Shown here: piece by piece, positions 8,909-17,398 of the stretch
Layout of the letters: the number at the start of each line of letters is the position of its first letter
Position numbering within the stretch: the first letter of the stretch is position 1
Assembly: GCF_020447225.1 (NCBI RefSeq)
Contig: NZ_JAJAEO010000165.1
Span: 1 to 48,607 of the forward strand
Source of the DNA: Methylophaga pinxianii
GTDB taxonomy: Bacteria; Pseudomonadota; Gammaproteobacteria; Nitrosococcales; Methylophagaceae
Direction of reading: 5' to 3'
Length of the DNA stretch: 48,607 nucleotides
Position numbers and translations under genes: made by a program
The notes under the pieces: model-generated
Told to the model about the DNA's origin: nothing
The model's database searches: none
What the model saw: only the letters and a program-made list of their open reading frames with translations

Positions 8909-10148
8909 TAAGGCTGGGGCTTCAATCAAAATTGCCTACTTAGCACCTGAGATCCCGGCATTATCCGCCACCTTTGTCTATAACGAGATATTAGAGCTCG
9001 GCAAGTTGGGGGTGGAGGTTAAAGCTTTTTCAGTGCATCGGCCTGTTCATATTGCTTCTGAGTCTTCGCTGACAGAATTAAAAAAAGCGGTTTTTCATCT
9101 GTATGAAACGTCAAAGTGGCAAGTCGTCCTCGATAACTTAGCTATGCTGTTTCGTCATTCGCTGGGTTATCTAAAGGCAGCAATCAGATTAATTGGTGAT
9201 ATTTTTCGCCAGGGCGTAATCTCTCGCTCAGCTTTTGGCTTGGTGTATCGGTATTTTTACGCCGCTACGCTGGCCAAACAACTAAAACAAGCCAAGGTTC
9301 AGCACTTACATGTTCATTTTGCGCATATCCCAACCGATATTGCGATGTATGCAGCGCCTATGGCGGGTATTAGTTTTAGTGTACAAGCGCATGCAAACGA
9401 TTTGTTTGAACGAGGCTGGTTACTAAAACAAAAGGTTTCACGTTCGGTTTTTTTTGCCACTATTTCTGAATTTAATCAGCGTTTCTTAGAGAATCTGAAG
9501 GCAGAACCCTCGAAGATCAAAATAGTCCGTTGCGGGGTTGATCAAAATTGGCAACCACCACCGAAGGCAGCTAAATCAAACTCGTTTTTTACTATCGGCA
9601 CAGTTGGGCGACTGGTTGAAAAAAAAGGCATTGATACTTTACTGGAAGCCACATCGATTTTACTTAAACAGGGCCATGAGATTTCTGTAAAGATAGCTGG
9701 TAGCGGTCCATTAGAAAATGAATTAAAGCTTCAATTAGGTCATTTGGCGTTACCTGAAAATGCAGTGGAGTTTGTGGGGGCATTGCCACATGATAAAGTC
9801 GCCTCATTCATTACTGACTTGGATATATTTGTATTACCCTGTAAACAAGATAGTCACGGAGATATGGATGGTATACCGGTCGTATTAATGGAGGCTATGT
9901 TATGCGGGGTTCCAGTAATTTCAACAAAAATTTCTGGTATACCGGAACTGGTCATCAATAATACTTCAGGTTTAGTGGTAATGCCTGGCAATGCTGCTGA
10001 GTTATCAAAGGCAATCGTGCAAATTATGACTTCTCCCGCTATTCAGCAACGTCTGGTGTTGGGAGGAAAGCAGAGAGTCAATGATGAGTTTCTGTTGGAT
10101 GCGAATGTATCTAAGCTGCTCAGCTTATTTGAAGAGGCTGTGAGCTAA
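8901..10148 (+). CDS. Glycosyltransferase family 4 (WcaL-like)
   Basis: This 415-residue GT-B glycosyltransferase shows IKIAYLAPEIPALSATFVYNE at the N-terminus, HVHFAHIPTDIAMYAAPMAG and SVQAHANDLF in the middle, and the C-terminal donor site GTVGRLVEKKGIDTLLEA, IAGSGPLENEL and GIPVVLMEAMLCGVPVIST with the E-x7 acidic pattern. It resembles the colanic acid WcaL / exosortase-locus glycosyltransferases. An ATG at 8868 would add 11 residues, but ATG 8901 has GGGA 8 bases upstream and gives the short 8-base overlap usual in this operon, so I prefer 8901. Confidence 0.88.
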   Translation: MPDKAGASIKIAYLAPEIPALSATFVYNEILELGKLGVEVKAFSVHRPVHIASESSLTELKKAVFHLYETSKWQVVLDNLAMLFRHSLGYLKAAIRLIGDIFRQGVISRSAFGLVYRYFYAATLAKQLKQAKVQHLHVHFAHIPTDIAMYAAPMAGISFSVQAHANDLFERGWLLKQKVSRSVFFATISEFNQRFLENLKAEPSKIKIVRCGVDQNWQPPPKAAKSNSFFTIGTVGRLVEKKGIDTLLEATSILLKQGHEISVKIAGSGPLENELKLQLGHLALPENAVEFVGALPHDKVASFITDLDIFVLPCKQDSHGDMDGIPVVLMEAMLCGVPVISTKISGIPELVINNTSGLVVMPGNAAELSKAIVQIMTSPAIQQRLVLGGKQRVNDEFLLDANVSKLLSLFEEAVS

Positions 10149-10178
10149 TCATCATTTAAACTATTCTGGAATAGCAAT

Positions 10179-11450
10179 ATGGATGCTGAATTTCATGCTA
10201 TACGAGTGTTGATTGTAAGCGAAAATGCCACTGACCAATTTGGTGGTGAGTCTATATTGCCCCTACATTATTTTCGCTTTTTGAGACAAGAAAATATAGC
10301 CACTTGGCTAATAACGCACGAACGGGTTAAAGAACGGCTGACCGAGTTACTTGGCGATGATATTCAACATGTAATTTTTATTCCGGAAACGAAACTATTC
10401 AGTAAATTACATAATTGGGGACTTAAACTTCCACCCAGGGTCAGGGCAATTTCAACCCATTTTTTAATGCAATGTTTAACACAGTATTATCAATGGAAAT
10501 TAGCCAAAAAAGCCGTTAAAGCTCATCACATTAATATTGTGCATGAACCCGCCCCCGTCTCACCCAAAAGACCTTCAGCATTGTTTGGTTTGGGGTGCCC
10601 GGTAATTATCGGGCCGATGAACGGCGGGATGGATTTTCCTCAAGGTTTTAGCCATATGAAAACCTTGAGCGAAAAAATATTTTATTTTCCACTGCGAATG
10701 GTCTCTCACATTGTAAATATAGTTATACCTGGCAAATTATTTGCAAATTTACTATTGGTGGCCAATCACCGTACAAAAAAAGCTTTACCATTCTTCAAAT
10801 TTGGTCGAATCGAAGCACTAGTCGAAAATGGTGTTGATCTTTCCTTATGGACAGCCCCTGATGAGGCTGAGAGGCATACCCAACATAAGATTCATTTTGT
10901 CTATGTGGGACGCTTGGTAGATTGGAAGTGTGTAGATATTCTAATCGAGGCACTTATACACTTGAGAAAAGAAATCAATTGTAAATTGTTTATCGTGGGG
11001 GGCGGTGATGAAAAAGAAAAGCTTATAAAAGCTGCAGATCATCTGGTTAAACAGCAAGTAATCAAGTTTCTTGGTTGGCTAACCCATGAAGAAATACGAA
11101 AATTGCTTGCAGAAACTGACGTGCTGGTTTTGCCAAGTGTAAGAGAATGTGGCGGAGCCGTAATACTTGAAGCCATGGCAATGAAAAAGCCGGTAATCGC
11201 AGTGAATTGGGGCGGTCCAGCAGATTATATTACCCCTGCAACCGGCATATTACTCAATCCTGCAAATAGGCAACAACTTTTATCGGAATTAATAACTGCA
11301 ATGGAAAAAATGGCCCAGGACAACACTTTCAGAAAACAATGCGGTGACGCTGGATACCAGCGCGCAGTAGAAATATTTAGTTGGCAAGCCAAAATAAAAC
11401 AGGTTATTGATATCTATCAACAGGTGATATTGGATAAACATGCTAAATGA
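10179..11450 (+). CDS. Glycosyltransferase family 4
   Basis: This 423-residue GT-B protein has IRVLIVSENATDQFGGESIL at its N-terminus and HEPAPVSPKRPSALFGLGCP plus GPMNGGMDFPQGF in the acceptor domain. Its donor half carries HFVYVGRLVDWKCVDILIEA, IVGGGDEKEKL and LPSVRECGGAVILEAMAMKK, in which the E-x7-E motif is intact. The GPMNGG segment is typical of a GT4 subgroup found in EPS clusters. It overlaps the following GT26 gene by 11 bases. It should add one sugar to the lipid-linked repeat. Confidence 0.88.
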   Translation: MDAEFHAIRVLIVSENATDQFGGESILPLHYFRFLRQENIATWLITHERVKERLTELLGDDIQHVIFIPETKLFSKLHNWGLKLPPRVRAISTHFLMQCLTQYYQWKLAKKAVKAHHINIVHEPAPVSPKRPSALFGLGCPVIIGPMNGGMDFPQGFSHMKTLSEKIFYFPLRMVSHIVNIVIPGKLFANLLLVANHRTKKALPFFKFGRIEALVENGVDLSLWTAPDEAERHTQHKIHFVYVGRLVDWKCVDILIEALIHLRKEINCKLFIVGGGDEKEKLIKAADHLVKQQVIKFLGWLTHEEIRKLLAETDVLVLPSVRECGGAVILEAMAMKKPVIAVNWGGPADYITPATGILLNPANRQQLLSELITAMEKMAQDNTFRKQCGDAGYQRAVEIFSWQAKIKQVIDIYQQVILDKHAK

Positions 11451-12546
11451 AAATAAACCAAAGCAATATGCACTAATGGGCTTACCTTTTCATTCCGTGT
11501 CGCTTGAGCAAGCAGCAATAGTCATTTCCGATGCGATCCATAATCAACATAAATGTTTTCTCTCTACCCCTAATTTGAATTTTACTGTCATGTCTCAGGA
11601 TGATCCGGAGTTTTATGACTCAGTGATCTATAGTGATTTGGTTGTGGCTGATGGAATGCCATTGATATGGGTTGCAAAGCTACTTGGTTTACCAATACAC
11701 GAACGTGTTGCGGGTTCGGATTTGTTCGCCTTTCTATCGAAACAATCCCGGGAAAGAAAAATTCGAGTATTTTTTTTCGGTGGTGAGGCGGGGGTCGCAG
11801 AGAAGGCACATCATGAGTTGAATCTAACCAGCCCGGGTATGGAAAGCTGTGGGTATTATGATCCGGGATTTGTATCAATCGACGAGATGAGCAGCGATCG
11901 AATTATTGAACGTATTAATGCCTGTGAACCGGACTTTATCCTGGTGGCCTTGGGAGCAAAAAAAGGTCAGCGCTGGATTATGCATAACCGCGAAAAGCTA
12001 AATGCACCAGTTATAAGTCATTTAGGCGCAGTGATTAATTTTGTGGCTGGGAGTGTCCATCGTGCTCCAGAAAAATGGCAAAATTACGGGCTTGAATGGT
12101 TATGGCGAGTTAAACAGGAACCTAAGCTCTATAAGCGTTATTTAGGAGATGGGCTGCACTTTCTGAAGATGCTGGCCACCCAAACTTTACCCCTCTGCGT
12201 TTATTCAAAAAGATTGATGAGCAAATTAGATACTAGTAATGGTGAGGTTTTAGCTGATACATTACCGGCGCAGGAGAAATTCATAGTTTCACTTAAAGGC
12301 GTTATATCAACCGAACAGGTGCATGATTTTGAAAATGCACTTGAACAGGCATTATCAAGTAATAAAGATGTCGTTATTGATGGGACAAAATTAGATTATT
12401 TAGCCATGGATATAATTGCCCGACTTTTGACTTTCCAGGGACAACTGCATTTAAAGCAGAATGTAATGTTATTAAAAGATTTTCCTGCCAAAATTATAAC
12501 TTTGCTACGGATGAGTAGCGTTTTAAATAGATTCAAGTTAATCTGA
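11440..12546 (+). CDS. WecB/TagA/CpsF glycosyltransferase (GT26) with C-terminal STAS-like domain
   Basis: Residues 1 to about 245 form a GT26 domain. The core includes LSTPNLNFTVMSQDDPEF, VVADGMPLIWVAKLLG, IRVFFFGGEAGVAEKA, ILVALGAKKGQRWI and SHLGAVINFVAGSVHRAPEK, all typical of the WecB/TagA family, which transfers N-acetylmannosamine-type sugars to lipid-linked acceptors. Usual members end near residue 250. Here about 120 residues follow, and residues 281-366 have the strand-helix pattern of a STAS (SpoIIAA-like) domain: FIVSLKGVISTEQVHDFENA, DVVIDGTKLDYLAMDIIARL, and a final ITLLRMSSVLNRF helix. The phosphoacceptor Ser of true anti-anti-sigma factors is not obvious. The GT26 call is secure; the STAS call is an inference from pattern. 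Confidence 0.82.
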   Translation: MLNENKPKQYALMGLPFHSVSLEQAAIVISDAIHNQHKCFLSTPNLNFTVMSQDDPEFYDSVIYSDLVVADGMPLIWVAKLLGLPIHERVAGSDLFAFLSKQSRERKIRVFFFGGEAGVAEKAHHELNLTSPGMESCGYYDPGFVSIDEMSSDRIIERINACEPDFILVALGAKKGQRWIMHNREKLNAPVISHLGAVINFVAGSVHRAPEKWQNYGLEWLWRVKQEPKLYKRYLGDGLHFLKMLATQTLPLCVYSKRLMSKLDTSNGEVLADTLPAQEKFIVSLKGVISTEQVHDFENALEQALSSNKDVVIDGTKLDYLAMDIIARLLTFQGQLHLKQNVMLLKDFPAKIITLLRMSSVLNRFKLI

Positions 12547-12586
12547 CTTGAATGAGTGTTTGCAGGGTATTTAATGGGGGTCGAGG

Positions 12587-14113
12587 TTGTTAAATATTAA
12601 GATGACAGGGATGTTTATCCTGACGCTCGCAATTGCCATTTTTGCGTATTGGGCGGGTTTGGCAGAAGCTGTTTCCCGTTGGAGTAACCAGGAAGAATAT
12701 AGCCATGGCTTCCTTATTCCTTTGGTGACAATATTTATTCTCTGGGAAAAACGCAATCTGATAAACGCGACTAAAGGTCCACCATTATGGACCGGTGTCT
12801 TCATAAGCTTTATTGCCGTTGTTATCTTCATCGTCGGCGAGATTAGTGCACTTTATTTGCTTATTCAGTATTCGTTTGTATTGATGCTGCTTGGTTTGTC
12901 GATGATTTACGTGGGCCGAGCAACTAAGTATACGTTAGCTCCAATTCTTCTATTATTATTTGCGATACCATTGCCCTATGTCGTTGAGGTCGTCCTGACC
13001 GCCAAACTCCAGCTGTTTTCTTCTTGGTTGGGGGTTCAAGTTATTCGTTTGTTCCAGATACCCGTTTTCCTTGAAGGAAACATCATTGATCTGGGTGTGT
13101 ATCAGCTTCAGGTTGTAGAAGCCTGTAGTGGTTTACGTTACCTGTTTCCCTTAATGAGTCTAGGGTTTATCGCGGCGTATTTTTATCAAGCGGCATTCTG
13201 GAAACGTGCAATTGTCTTTTTGATGACTATCCCAATCACTATCTTTATGAATAGTTTCCGTATCGGCGCAATCGGTGTGATGGTGGACAATTGGGGTATC
13301 TCAATGGCAGAAGGCTTTCTGCATGATTTCGAGGGGTGGATCATCTTCATGGCGTGTGCCGCTATGCTGTTCTTATTAGTAGTTTTGCTTGAAAAAATTG
13401 CCCCAAGTCAGAAATCATTATCACAGCTATTTGGCGTTGTGGAACATACCCCAGCTAACAACATGTTCAGTCCATCTGCTAAGTCCAGCTCGTATGCTCC
13501 CTATTTTGTTTTCATTATCATCCTTCTAATTGCACTGTTTTCGACTAAATTTGTAGATAATCGAGTTGAAACGGTACCAGAACATGAAGATCTTATTAGT
13601 TTCCCCATGCAATTCCCGGATTGGATTGGTCAGCATGATAAGCTCGATGACAGGGTCGTAGATAAGTTAGGAATGACAGACTATTTATTTGCAAACTTTA
13701 CAGGTATAGACCGTAATATTGTGAATATATATGTTGCGTATTATGAGTCTCAACGTAAGGGGGTATCTCCTCATTCCCCTCGGGTATGTATTCCTGGCGG
13801 TGGTTGGGAAATTGCTGAGTTCAATCGTACCGAGGTAAATGGTAAACCGATTAATCGCGTCATTATTAAAAATGGTGATCAAGAGCAGTTGGTGTATTAC
13901 TGGTTCCAGGGACGTGACCGACAGATAGCAAATGAATATCTGAATAAGTGGTACTTATTCAAAGATGCTTTGTTAGAAAATAGAACAGATGGTGCTCTGG
14001 TTCGTTATGTGACGCCAATACTTCCTGGTGAAACCCATCAAAATGCTGATGAAAGGATCCAGTCACTGATGCAACATACGTCGCCAGCATTAAATCGTTA
14101 TATAGCAGATTGA
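12587..14113 (+). CDS. Exosortase fused to EpsI domain
   Basis: Exosortases are polytopic inner-membrane transpeptidase-like enzymes that process proteins with a PEP-CTERM or VPxxx-CTERM tail, usually encoded beside EPS genes. Residues 1 to about 275 have roughly eight membrane segments and the catalytic set: Cys180 in VEACSGLRYL, Arg225 in MNSFRIGAI and His246 in FLHDFEGW. After another membrane segment near residue 310, residues 330-508 match the periplasmic EpsI domain (for example YVAYYESQRKGVSPHSPRVC and YWFQGRDR). Such fusions are known among class A and class D exosortases; I cannot assign the class. The start is TTG 12587 or ATG 12602. No sorted substrate gene is visible in the window. 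Confidence 0.9.
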   Translation: MLNIKMTGMFILTLAIAIFAYWAGLAEAVSRWSNQEEYSHGFLIPLVTIFILWEKRNLINATKGPPLWTGVFISFIAVVIFIVGEISALYLLIQYSFVLMLLGLSMIYVGRATKYTLAPILLLLFAIPLPYVVEVVLTAKLQLFSSWLGVQVIRLFQIPVFLEGNIIDLGVYQLQVVEACSGLRYLFPLMSLGFIAAYFYQAAFWKRAIVFLMTIPITIFMNSFRIGAIGVMVDNWGISMAEGFLHDFEGWIIFMACAAMLFLLVVLLEKIAPSQKSLSQLFGVVEHTPANNMFSPSAKSSSYAPYFVFIIILLIALFSTKFVDNRVETVPEHEDLISFPMQFPDWIGQHDKLDDRVVDKLGMTDYLFANFTGIDRNIVNIYVAYYESQRKGVSPHSPRVCIPGGGWEIAEFNRTEVNGKPINRVIIKNGDQEQLVYYWFQGRDRQIANEYLNKWYLFKDALLENRTDGALVRYVTPILPGETHQNADERIQSLMQHTSPALNRYIAD

Positions 14114-14122
14114 GTTAGGAAT

Positions 14123-16507
14123 ATGGATATGAAAAATTTTAAACGTACAGTCTTAGCTGCCTTATTAACTGGGATGATTTCAGGATGTGGTTCAGCTGAA
14201 GATTCGTCACAAAGGTTTATTGAAAGTGGCAAAGAATTGATGGAGCAGGGAGAGTTTGACAAAGCTCGACTGGAATTCAGAAATGCTCTGCAAATCAATC
14301 CGCTGGAGGCGGAGGGTTATTATCAATTAGCGTTAATCGATGAAAAAAACCAGAAGTGGAAAGGTATGTATTCCAATCTGGTGACGGTCGAGTCTCTCGA
14401 TCCCAATCATGTTCCTGCTATCGTTAAACTTGGTCAGTTGCATGTTGTATCCGGCCAGCTTGATGAGGCGATGAAAAAGGCCGAAAAAGCATTGTCGCTT
14501 GAGCCAGACAATACAGAAGCTATCTTGCTTAAAGCAACAACCCTTATCAAGCAAGAAAACTTTGGCATGGCAGAGGTCGAAATTAATCGCGTGTTAGCGG
14601 TTGATTCTAAGAATATGGAAGCTTTAACTGCACGAGTCATGTTGTTTAAAAACAGTGGTCAAACTAACAAAGCTCTGACAGCTGCAGATGAAGCTTTAGC
14701 GATTTATCCCGATGCCATGCCATTGAAAATGATTAAGCTAAGCATTTTTCAAGAGATGGATGATTATGCGGCAATGGAAAAGTTATATCGCGAATTATTA
14801 CCCGAATATCCAAACGAAAGTTGGGTAGCCGTTTCTTTAGCCAAGTTATTAAACGATACTTTAAATCGTCCTGAAGAATCCCAAAAGGTACTCGAGGATT
14901 ACGTAGCACAAAATCCGGAAGATGCCGAAACCATCATGTTATTAGTTTCATTGATAAATAGTCGCAATCCAGATTTGGCCATGGCTAAACTGGATGAGTT
15001 TATTGAGGCGAAACCCGATAACCAGGAATTACGATTTGCCAAAATTGAGATGCTGAGCATTCAAGGCAAGCAGGATTTGATGGTCTCTGAGTTAGAATCC
15101 ATTATTGCTGCTGAACCTGACAGTGAAATTGGTTTACGCGCCAGAGCGACCATTGCCGGTATAAAAGCTCAGGAAGGTAAATTTGAAGAAGCTGAAAACA
15201 TGGTCAATGAGGTATTGGCAATCTCATCTGAACATGAACAAGCCTTGTTGTTAAAAGCGAAGTTACAGTTAAAAAATGAACAGCTTGATCCGGCTATAAG
15301 TAATTTACGGGTATTAATCCGTAATAATGCTGAGCTGGATGAGGCAATGGTTCTGCTAGCGCAAGCTTATGCATTAACCGGTTCATCCGAGTTAGCAGAA
15401 AACAGCTTTCGTCAGGCGTTATCGGTGAATCCAGCCAATCCACAAGCAGCGTTGTCTGTTGCCAGTGTATTAATGCGGGGTAATGATTTAGACCGCACAG
15501 AGCAAGTGTTAGTCAGAGCGTTAGAAGGAAATGCCAACAATGAAAATCTGTTACAGGCATTGGCACAGGTACGTATTTTAAAGCGTGACTGGGCGGGAAC
15601 CCAACAAGCTATTGACGGCCTGACAGATACATCTGCATTAACACATTTGTTGACAGCTCAGATGTATCAGGGCTTGAATGATAATACGCTGGCTATTGCT
15701 GAATATGAAGCGGCTTTGAAGCTGGAACCGAGTTTAACCCGAGCGTTACAACAAATAATGGCTATTCGGTATCAGCAAGAGCAAAAAGAAGAGATCGTCG
15801 CTTTTCTCAATAAACATATTGCTGAGCACCCTGAATTAACCAATGGCTACATTGTTCTGGCAGATTACTACCGCATGGATGGCAATCTACCGGATGCGAT
15901 TGCCACCATTGACAGTGCATTGGCTAAAAATGAAGATTGGACTGAGGGATATAGTCTGAAAGCCAATCTGCATTACCTGAATAAAGAACCTGATGCGGCG
16001 ATTGCAGCGTTTGAAAAAGGGCTGTCAAAAGCACCCGAAAATAATCAGTTAGCGATGCAATTAGCGTCGACGCATGAGTCTAAAAAAGAGTTTGAAAAAG
16101 CACGTCAACTATATGAAGAAGTTATCGCCCGCGATCCTTCAATCGATGTGGCTGCGAATAACTTATCCAGTTTGCTTTCTGAGCAATTTGAGTCACCGGA
16201 GAATTTGCAGCGCGCCCTTGTGTTATCAAGCCGGTTCCGGGATTCGGACCAACCTTACTTTGCTGATACCTTTGGCTGGGTAAATTACAAGTTGGGCAAT
16301 TACGAAGAAGCTCGACCAGCATTAGAAAGAGCAGCTTCAAGTGGTGAGTCCATAGCACTATTTCATTATCATTTAGGTCGCCTATATCTTGCTTTGGAAA
16401 TGCCTGAGGAAGCACGCCGTTCACTAGAACGGGCACAACAGATGGCAACCGAGGACAATGATGAAGCGTTGATCGGAAAAATTGGTGAACAATTAAGTAA
16501 TTTGTAA
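14123..16507 (+). CDS. PrsT-like TPR-repeat lipoprotein of the exosortase/EPS system
   Basis: This 794-residue protein has an N-terminal lipoprotein signal (KRTVLAALLTGMISGC, predicted lipidated Cys22). The rest is almost entirely tetratricopeptide repeats from about residue 28 to the end, such as FDKARLEFRNALQINPLEAE, LDEAMKKAEKALSLEPDNTE and YEEARPALERAASSG. Large TPR lipoproteins of this kind (PrsT) accompany exosortase EPS loci and are thought to act as scaffolds for polymer export in the periplasm. ATG 14123 has AGGA just upstream, and ATG 14129 is an alternative. It begins 9 bases after the exosortase stop and ends the glycosyltransferase operon. It is somewhat shorter than the roughly 900-residue PrsT family norm. 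Confidence 0.85.
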   Translation: MDMKNFKRTVLAALLTGMISGCGSAEDSSQRFIESGKELMEQGEFDKARLEFRNALQINPLEAEGYYQLALIDEKNQKWKGMYSNLVTVESLDPNHVPAIVKLGQLHVVSGQLDEAMKKAEKALSLEPDNTEAILLKATTLIKQENFGMAEVEINRVLAVDSKNMEALTARVMLFKNSGQTNKALTAADEALAIYPDAMPLKMIKLSIFQEMDDYAAMEKLYRELLPEYPNESWVAVSLAKLLNDTLNRPEESQKVLEDYVAQNPEDAETIMLLVSLINSRNPDLAMAKLDEFIEAKPDNQELRFAKIEMLSIQGKQDLMVSELESIIAAEPDSEIGLRARATIAGIKAQEGKFEEAENMVNEVLAISSEHEQALLLKAKLQLKNEQLDPAISNLRVLIRNNAELDEAMVLLAQAYALTGSSELAENSFRQALSVNPANPQAALSVASVLMRGNDLDRTEQVLVRALEGNANNENLLQALAQVRILKRDWAGTQQAIDGLTDTSALTHLLTAQMYQGLNDNTLAIAEYEAALKLEPSLTRALQQIMAIRYQQEQKEEIVAFLNKHIAEHPELTNGYIVLADYYRMDGNLPDAIATIDSALAKNEDWTEGYSLKANLHYLNKEPDAAIAAFEKGLSKAPENNQLAMQLASTHESKKEFEKARQLYEEVIARDPSIDVAANNLSSLLSEQFESPENLQRALVLSSRFRDSDQPYFADTFGWVNYKLGNYEEARPALERAASSGESIALFHYHLGRLYLALEMPEEARRSLERAQQMATEDNDEALIGKIGEQLSNL

Positions 16508-16585
16508 TGATCATGAAACTTTATGAATTTTAATAATCCATTGAACAGTGGAATTTAATGGCGAGTTTCATTATTCATAAGTTTG

Positions 16586-16665
16586 CTCCTTTAACTTTTT
16601 AGCTAATAGATTGTTTAGTTTCGTTGCTTAACGATTTAATTTCTATTGACTATAAGTTAAAGGAG
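16586..16665 (+). promoter_or_regulatory. Leader with 12-bp inverted repeat covering a ribosome binding site
   Basis: CTCCTTTAACTT at 16586-16597 is the exact reverse complement of AAGTTAAAGGAG at 16654-16665. The second arm contains the ribosome binding site of the small ORF at 16667. A small hairpin, TCGTT-GCTT-AACGA (16621-16634), lies inside the loop. In RNA the long stem would hide the AAAGGAG site, so translation of the small ORF could be switched. Just upstream, 16516-16528 and 16573-16584 form another imperfect inverted repeat (AAACTTTATGAAT / ATTCATAAGTTT). The pairing is read directly from sequence; the regulatory role is inference. Confidence 0.5.
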
Positions 16666-16666
16666 T

Positions 16667-16720
16667 ATGAATAAATGGGCGATAGGCCTATTTAGAGTAT
16701 TAGCAAAGCCTGAAGTGTAG
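16667..16720 (+). CDS. Possible 17-residue leader peptide upstream of cysC
   Basis: A short reading frame encodes MNKWAIGLFRVLAKPEV. It has a near-perfect ribosome binding site, AAAGGAG, ending one base before the ATG, so the spacing is shorter than ideal. That site is one arm of a perfect 12-bp inverted repeat. The stop lies 68 bases before the cysC start. It could be a leader peptide or a chance ORF. No amino-acid run points to a particular attenuation mechanism. Confidence 0.3.
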   Translation: MNKWAIGLFRVLAKPEV

Positions 16721-16788
16721 GAACACATTGTCGTTTCCACATTGCTCTCAGCAAAATCTTACAAAAGCTAACTTGAGGAGTGACACCT

Positions 16789-17391
16789 GTGGAAAGGGAG
16801 AATATCGTTTGGCATTTACATAAAGTCAGCAAAACGGATCGCAGCCTGCAGAAAAAACAGCGTTCTGCCATTTTATGGTTTACCGGCTTAAGTGCTTCAG
16901 GAAAATCTACGATTGCCGGTGCAGTTGAACAAGCGTTATTTGAATTGGGACATCATACCTATCTATTGGATGGCGATAATGTCCGGCATGGTTTGAACAA
17001 AGATCTGGGATTTTCTGATGAAGATAGGGTAGAAAATATCCGTCGTATCGGGGAAATGGCTAAATTATTTGCTGATGCCGGGTTAATTGTACTGACTGCA
17101 TTTATCTCTCCATTTCGCTCAGATCGCCGTTTAGTCAGGGACTTGGTAGAAGCCGATGAATTTGTAGAAGTGTTTATGGATACGCCGCTCAGTGTCTGTG
17201 AACAGCGAGACCCCAAAGGCTTGTATCAAAAAGCCCGTCGTGGGGAAATAAAGAATTTTACTGGTATTGATTCTGAGTACGAAGCGCCAGAGGCTGCTGA
17301 AGTGACTTTGAATACCGCCGAATGTGATATTTCTGAGTGTGTTGCACAGGTCATCGAGTATTTACGTATCCATAACATTATTCACACTTAG
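16789..17391 (+). CDS. cysC: Adenylylsulfate kinase (APS kinase)
   Basis: CysC phosphorylates adenylyl sulfate with ATP to give PAPS, the sulfate donor for sulfotransferases and for assimilatory reduction. The 200-residue protein has the P-loop GLSASGKST, the [18 protein letters not shown] substrate motif, the [28 protein letters not shown] block with the active-site Ser, and [16 protein letters not shown] in the lid. The length is typical of a stand-alone kinase with no ATP sulfurylase fused. GTG 16789 is preceded at 8 bases by GAGGAG, making it a better start than GTG 16780. No cysDN is adjacent, and the nearest PAPS user is the sulfotransferase at 4354, so a role in polymer sulfation is likely. 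Confidence 0.93.
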   Translation: MERENIVWHLHKVSKTDRSLQKKQRSAILWFTGLSASGKSTIAGAVEQALFELGHHTYLLDGDNVRHGLNKDLGFSDEDRVENIRRIGEMAKLFADAGLIVLTAFISPFRSDRRLVRDLVEADEFVEVFMDTPLSVCEQRDPKGLYQKARRGEIKNFTGIDSEYEAPEAAEVTLNTAECDISECVAQVIEYLRIHNIIHT

Positions 17392-17398
17392 GCGGAAC

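Noticed and set aside
16122-16514. 130-residue minus-strand ORF opposite the end of the TPR gene
   Set aside because: The TPR repeats on the plus strand are unmistakable, and the antisense product has no recognisable feature.
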